Assembly: GCA_959347315.1 (NCBI GenBank)
Contig: OY365822.1
Coordinates: 11,167,822 to 11,231,821 of the forward strand
Reading direction: 5' to 3'
DNA: 64,000 nt
DNA from: Bimastos eiseni
Lineage: Eukaryota > Annelida > Clitellata > Crassiclitellata > Lumbricidae
The translations under genes were made by a program, and so were the position numbers. Under the pieces are notes generated by a model. The model saw only the letters and a list, made by a program, of their open reading frames with translations. It searched no databases and had not been told where the DNA came from. This document shows, piece after piece, positions 61,923 to 64,000 of the stretch; within the stretch, counting starts at the first letter, position 1; each line of letters begins with the position of its first letter.

Positions 61923-64000
61923 AACATCACCCTGTAACCTTATAGAGTGGGTACCAATTTCACAAAGTCCCGGTTTGTCATCAAAAAGTGTTTTAAATTT
62001 CTGTAAGAGCTGCCTTAGCTCCTGTTGCTGTTCCCCATTAAGATGTTCCAAGACAATTTGATTTAAAGCAGTGGTCTTATCTGGCACCTCTGTCAAGTCA
62101 TTGTCAGGCTGATATTTAATCTCACCAAAATCTTCCTCACCTTCACATATCACGCCAACAGCACTAACCCTTGCTTTGAATGGTCTCAAGTAATTAACAT
62201 GTAATGTTCTCTCATTTCCATCAGGTAACTGTACCATGTAACTACCTGCAGAAATCTTCTTTGTAACTATGTCGGGACCACTCCAACCCGCACTTAACTT
62301 ATCATGGCGATCCTTTTCCAACATCACCACCTGATCTCCTATCTCAAATGTCTTTTCCTTTGACCTTAAATTGTAGTAATGAGCATATCTCTCCTGAGCA
62401 TTTGCTGCATGTACATCTGCTATATCCTTCGTTTGCTGCAGTTGCTTTTTCAACTTTTGCATATATTTACTTGTGTCTGCAAGTTCCCATGGAGCAATCT
62501 GTTCTCCTGCCCATGTTTCTCTGAGTATGGTTAAAGGTCCACGTCCTGTCTGTCCATGCATCATCATGAAAGGACTTACACCCGTGGTAGCATTAGGTAC
62601 TTCCCTATATGCCCACAACAGAAATGGTAATTGCTTCTCCCAACCTTTTGGATTTTTCCGTACTACTTGGTGAAGCAAGTTCTTGAGAGTCAGATTCCAC
62701 CTCTCTACTACAGCATTTCCTTCCGGGTGATATGGTGAACTAAATCTAGGTGCACACCCCAGTCTCTTCATGAACTCATTCATAAGCTTCCCCCTGAAAC
62801 TTGCAGCCCGATCAGTGACTAGCACCCTTGGTATACCGGTATAAGAAAACATTTCCAGTAAGGTATCACAAATGGCCTCTGTGGTAATCGTTCTCATAGG
62901 TCTTGCATCTGGGTATCTTGAACACTGGTCTACTAGACACAACACATACTTATAGCCCCGTGACACTTGCTCAAATGGTCCAATGATGTCACAGTTCATT
63001 ACCTCAAAGACATTGGTCGGTCTCACCACAGGAGTAATCGGTACTCGATCCATCACAGTTTTTCTCCTCCTCAACTGACAAGCTTTACAACTCTGGCAGT
63101 ATGCCTTAATTTCTTTGTTCATACCAGGCCAGAAAAATGAAGACTTAATTCTTTGAGTAGTTTTCCTTGAGCCAAAGTGTCCTCCCCATGCACAATCATG
63201 AGCTAATTCTAAAATTTCTTTGACCTTTCCTTTTGGCACAACCATCTGATGAACATTCCCTAGTCCAATCTTATCCTTATGAAACAACAGATTATCACCA
63301 GCCCTAACATAAAAATTCTTCTCTCTCTTCTGTGCTTTTATCCAACACTCTTTCAATCCCTCATCTGTCAGCTGTTCCATTTTCATCTGTTCTGCTGCAT
63401 CAACTAACTGCTGAGTGTCATCAAACTCTTCATCTCCATCTAACCTCTCTTCATTTATAACTCCACTGACCCTATTGACTACAGGTATCACTTCCTCTGC
63501 TATATCAAAATTTCCAAACACTGTCGCTCCCTCTGACCTATCCTCCATCTCACGACTAATTGTCCTCCGTCCCTCACGGTCAGTCATATCTTCAATGGTT
63601 ACTGTCTGGTCTTCATCAATCATCAGTTCACAATCATCTACTGTCTGACTCAGTTTTAAGGCTTTATAGTCATCTAAGGTTAGTAAACACTCTGTGTCCA
63701 CCCTTAAATCATCAGTCACCGCACAAGTCAACATTACAGTCACCTTATGTCCATCGTCCGAAATTAATCTACAGGGCAAATTAAATACTTCAGCTTCAAT
63801 GGGTACTCCAAAGGCTCCCCGTAATTTCACTTTGCCCATAGGTTGACTGCCTTTGCCAATTTCAGGTAACCTCCTTTTGTTTACGACAGTTATCTCAGAA
63901 CCTGAATCCAAAAGACAAACACATTCAACATCACCAATTTGTAACTTTACTTTGGATATACCTGATAAAAACACCCCATCATGAAAAGCATTTTCTGCAG
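61920..64000 (-). CDS. pol: Retrotransposon protease-integrase segment, open to the window edge
   Basis: Counting from 63974, the protease active site is D23-S-G. The integrase zinc finger has H259, H266, C296 and C299, and the catalytic triad is D329, D388 and E424, with exactly 35 residues between the last two. A GPY/F-like module (SGPDIVTKKI, VNYLRPF) follows near residues 570-605. The frame is open to the right edge, so the true start and any gag fusion are not seen. It ends at a TGA at 61920-61922. The integrase inserts the cDNA into host DNA and the protease cuts the polyprotein. Confidence 0.93.
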   Translation of the reverse strand, partial: AENAFHDGVFLSGISKVKLQIGDVECVCLLDSGSEITVVNKRRLPEIGKGSQPMGKVKLRGAFGVPIEAEVFNLPCRLISDDGHKVTVMLTCAVTDDLRVDTECLLTLDDYKALKLSQTVDDCELMIDEDQTVTIEDMTDREGRRTISREMEDRSEGATVFGNFDIAEEVIPVVNRVSGVINEERLDGDEEFDDTQQLVDAAEQMKMEQLTDEGLKECWIKAQKREKNFYVRAGDNLLFHKDKIGLGNVHQMVVPKGKVKEILELAHDCAWGGHFGSRKTTQRIKSSFFWPGMNKEIKAYCQSCKACQLRRRKTVMDRVPITPVVRPTNVFEVMNCDIIGPFEQVSRGYKYVLCLVDQCSRYPDARPMRTITTEAICDTLLEMFSYTGIPRVLVTDRAASFRGKLMNEFMKRLGCAPRFSSPYHPEGNAVVERWNLTLKNLLHQVVRKNPKGWEKQLPFLLWAYREVPNATTGVSPFMMMHGQTGRGPLTILRETWAGEQIAPWELADTSKYMQKLKKQLQQTKDIADVHAANAQERYAHYYNLRSKEKTFEIGDQVVMLEKDRHDKLSAGWSGPDIVTKKISAGSYMVQLPDGNERTLHVNYLRPFKARVSAVGVICEGEEDFGEIKYQPDNDLTEVPDKTTALNQIVLEHLNGEQQQELRQLLQKFKTLFDDKPGLCEIGTHSIRLQGDV

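Larger units (their letters stand above)
60034..64000 (-). mobile_element. Gmr1-like Ty3/Gypsy LTR retrotransposon, pol order PR-INT-RT-RH, 5' part beyond window
   Basis: Read on the minus strand, the element gives a retropepsin-like protease, an H2C2 zinc-binding and DD35E integrase, a GPY/F-like module, a reverse transcriptase and an RNase H, then a 3' untranslated stretch, a polypurine tract and one LTR. Sequence motifs are of Gypsy type, but integrase precedes RT, as in Copia. This arrangement is known from the Gmr1 group of deuterostome elements. Gag and the 5' LTR should lie right of 64000. Both coding segments are free of frameshifts, so the copy is young, but a TGA separates them. The element sits in a MAPK7 intron on the same strand. 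Confidence 0.93.

Overview
This window looks like nuclear DNA of an invertebrate animal, most likely a marine deuterostome such as an echinoderm or hemichordate. The signs are multi-exon genes with GT/AG introns, a dense load of microsatellites, minisatellites and transposons, an ERK5-type kinase gene, and an LTR retrotransposon with the pol order known from the deuterostome Gmr1 group. The species is an inference, not something the sequence states.

Layout. (1) About 456-33333, minus strand: a group-B (COMP/TSP3/TSP4-like) thrombospondin gene. It runs from a signal-peptide exon at 33.3 kb, through a short laminin-G-like N-terminal region, a coiled coil with a Cys pair, at least 17 EGF-like modules and type 3 calcium repeats, into the C-terminal lectin-like domain, which continues past the left edge. 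A 200-N gap (5898-6097) hides at least one exon. The introns hold SINEs, LINE fragments, hAT-type MITEs, and very long simple repeats. (2) About 33.4-45.7 kb: no gene recognised. It holds a 2-kb minisatellite of 28-bp units, simple repeats, and two MITEs of different families that are near neighbours at 43.8 and 44.2 kb. (3) 46653-48277, plus strand: ribosomal protein L32, complete, with three coding exons. (4) 51366-59812 and beyond, minus strand: the 3' part of a MAPK7/ERK5 gene, convergent with RPL32. It carries the end of the kinase domain, the basic nuclear-localisation region and the C-terminal tail; the rest of the kinase lies beyond the right edge. (5) 60034-64000, minus strand: a Ty3/Gypsy-class retrotransposon in a MAPK7 intron, in the same orientation as the gene. 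Its order is protease, integrase, reverse transcriptase, RNase H, with one in-frame TGA between integrase and RT. A solo LTR with a perfect 5-bp target duplication sits in the next MAPK7 intron.

The genes do not form one pathway. RPL32 is a housekeeping 60S ribosomal protein, MAPK7 is a signalling kinase with a nuclear transactivation tail, and the thrombospondin is a secreted calcium-binding matrix protein. The strongest points of interest are the Copia-like pol order of a Gypsy-class element, the expansion of thrombospondin EGF modules from the usual four to at least 17 (with a recent 243-bp duplication unit and a one-base frame break), and a set of hAT-type MITEs with readable 8-bp target duplications.
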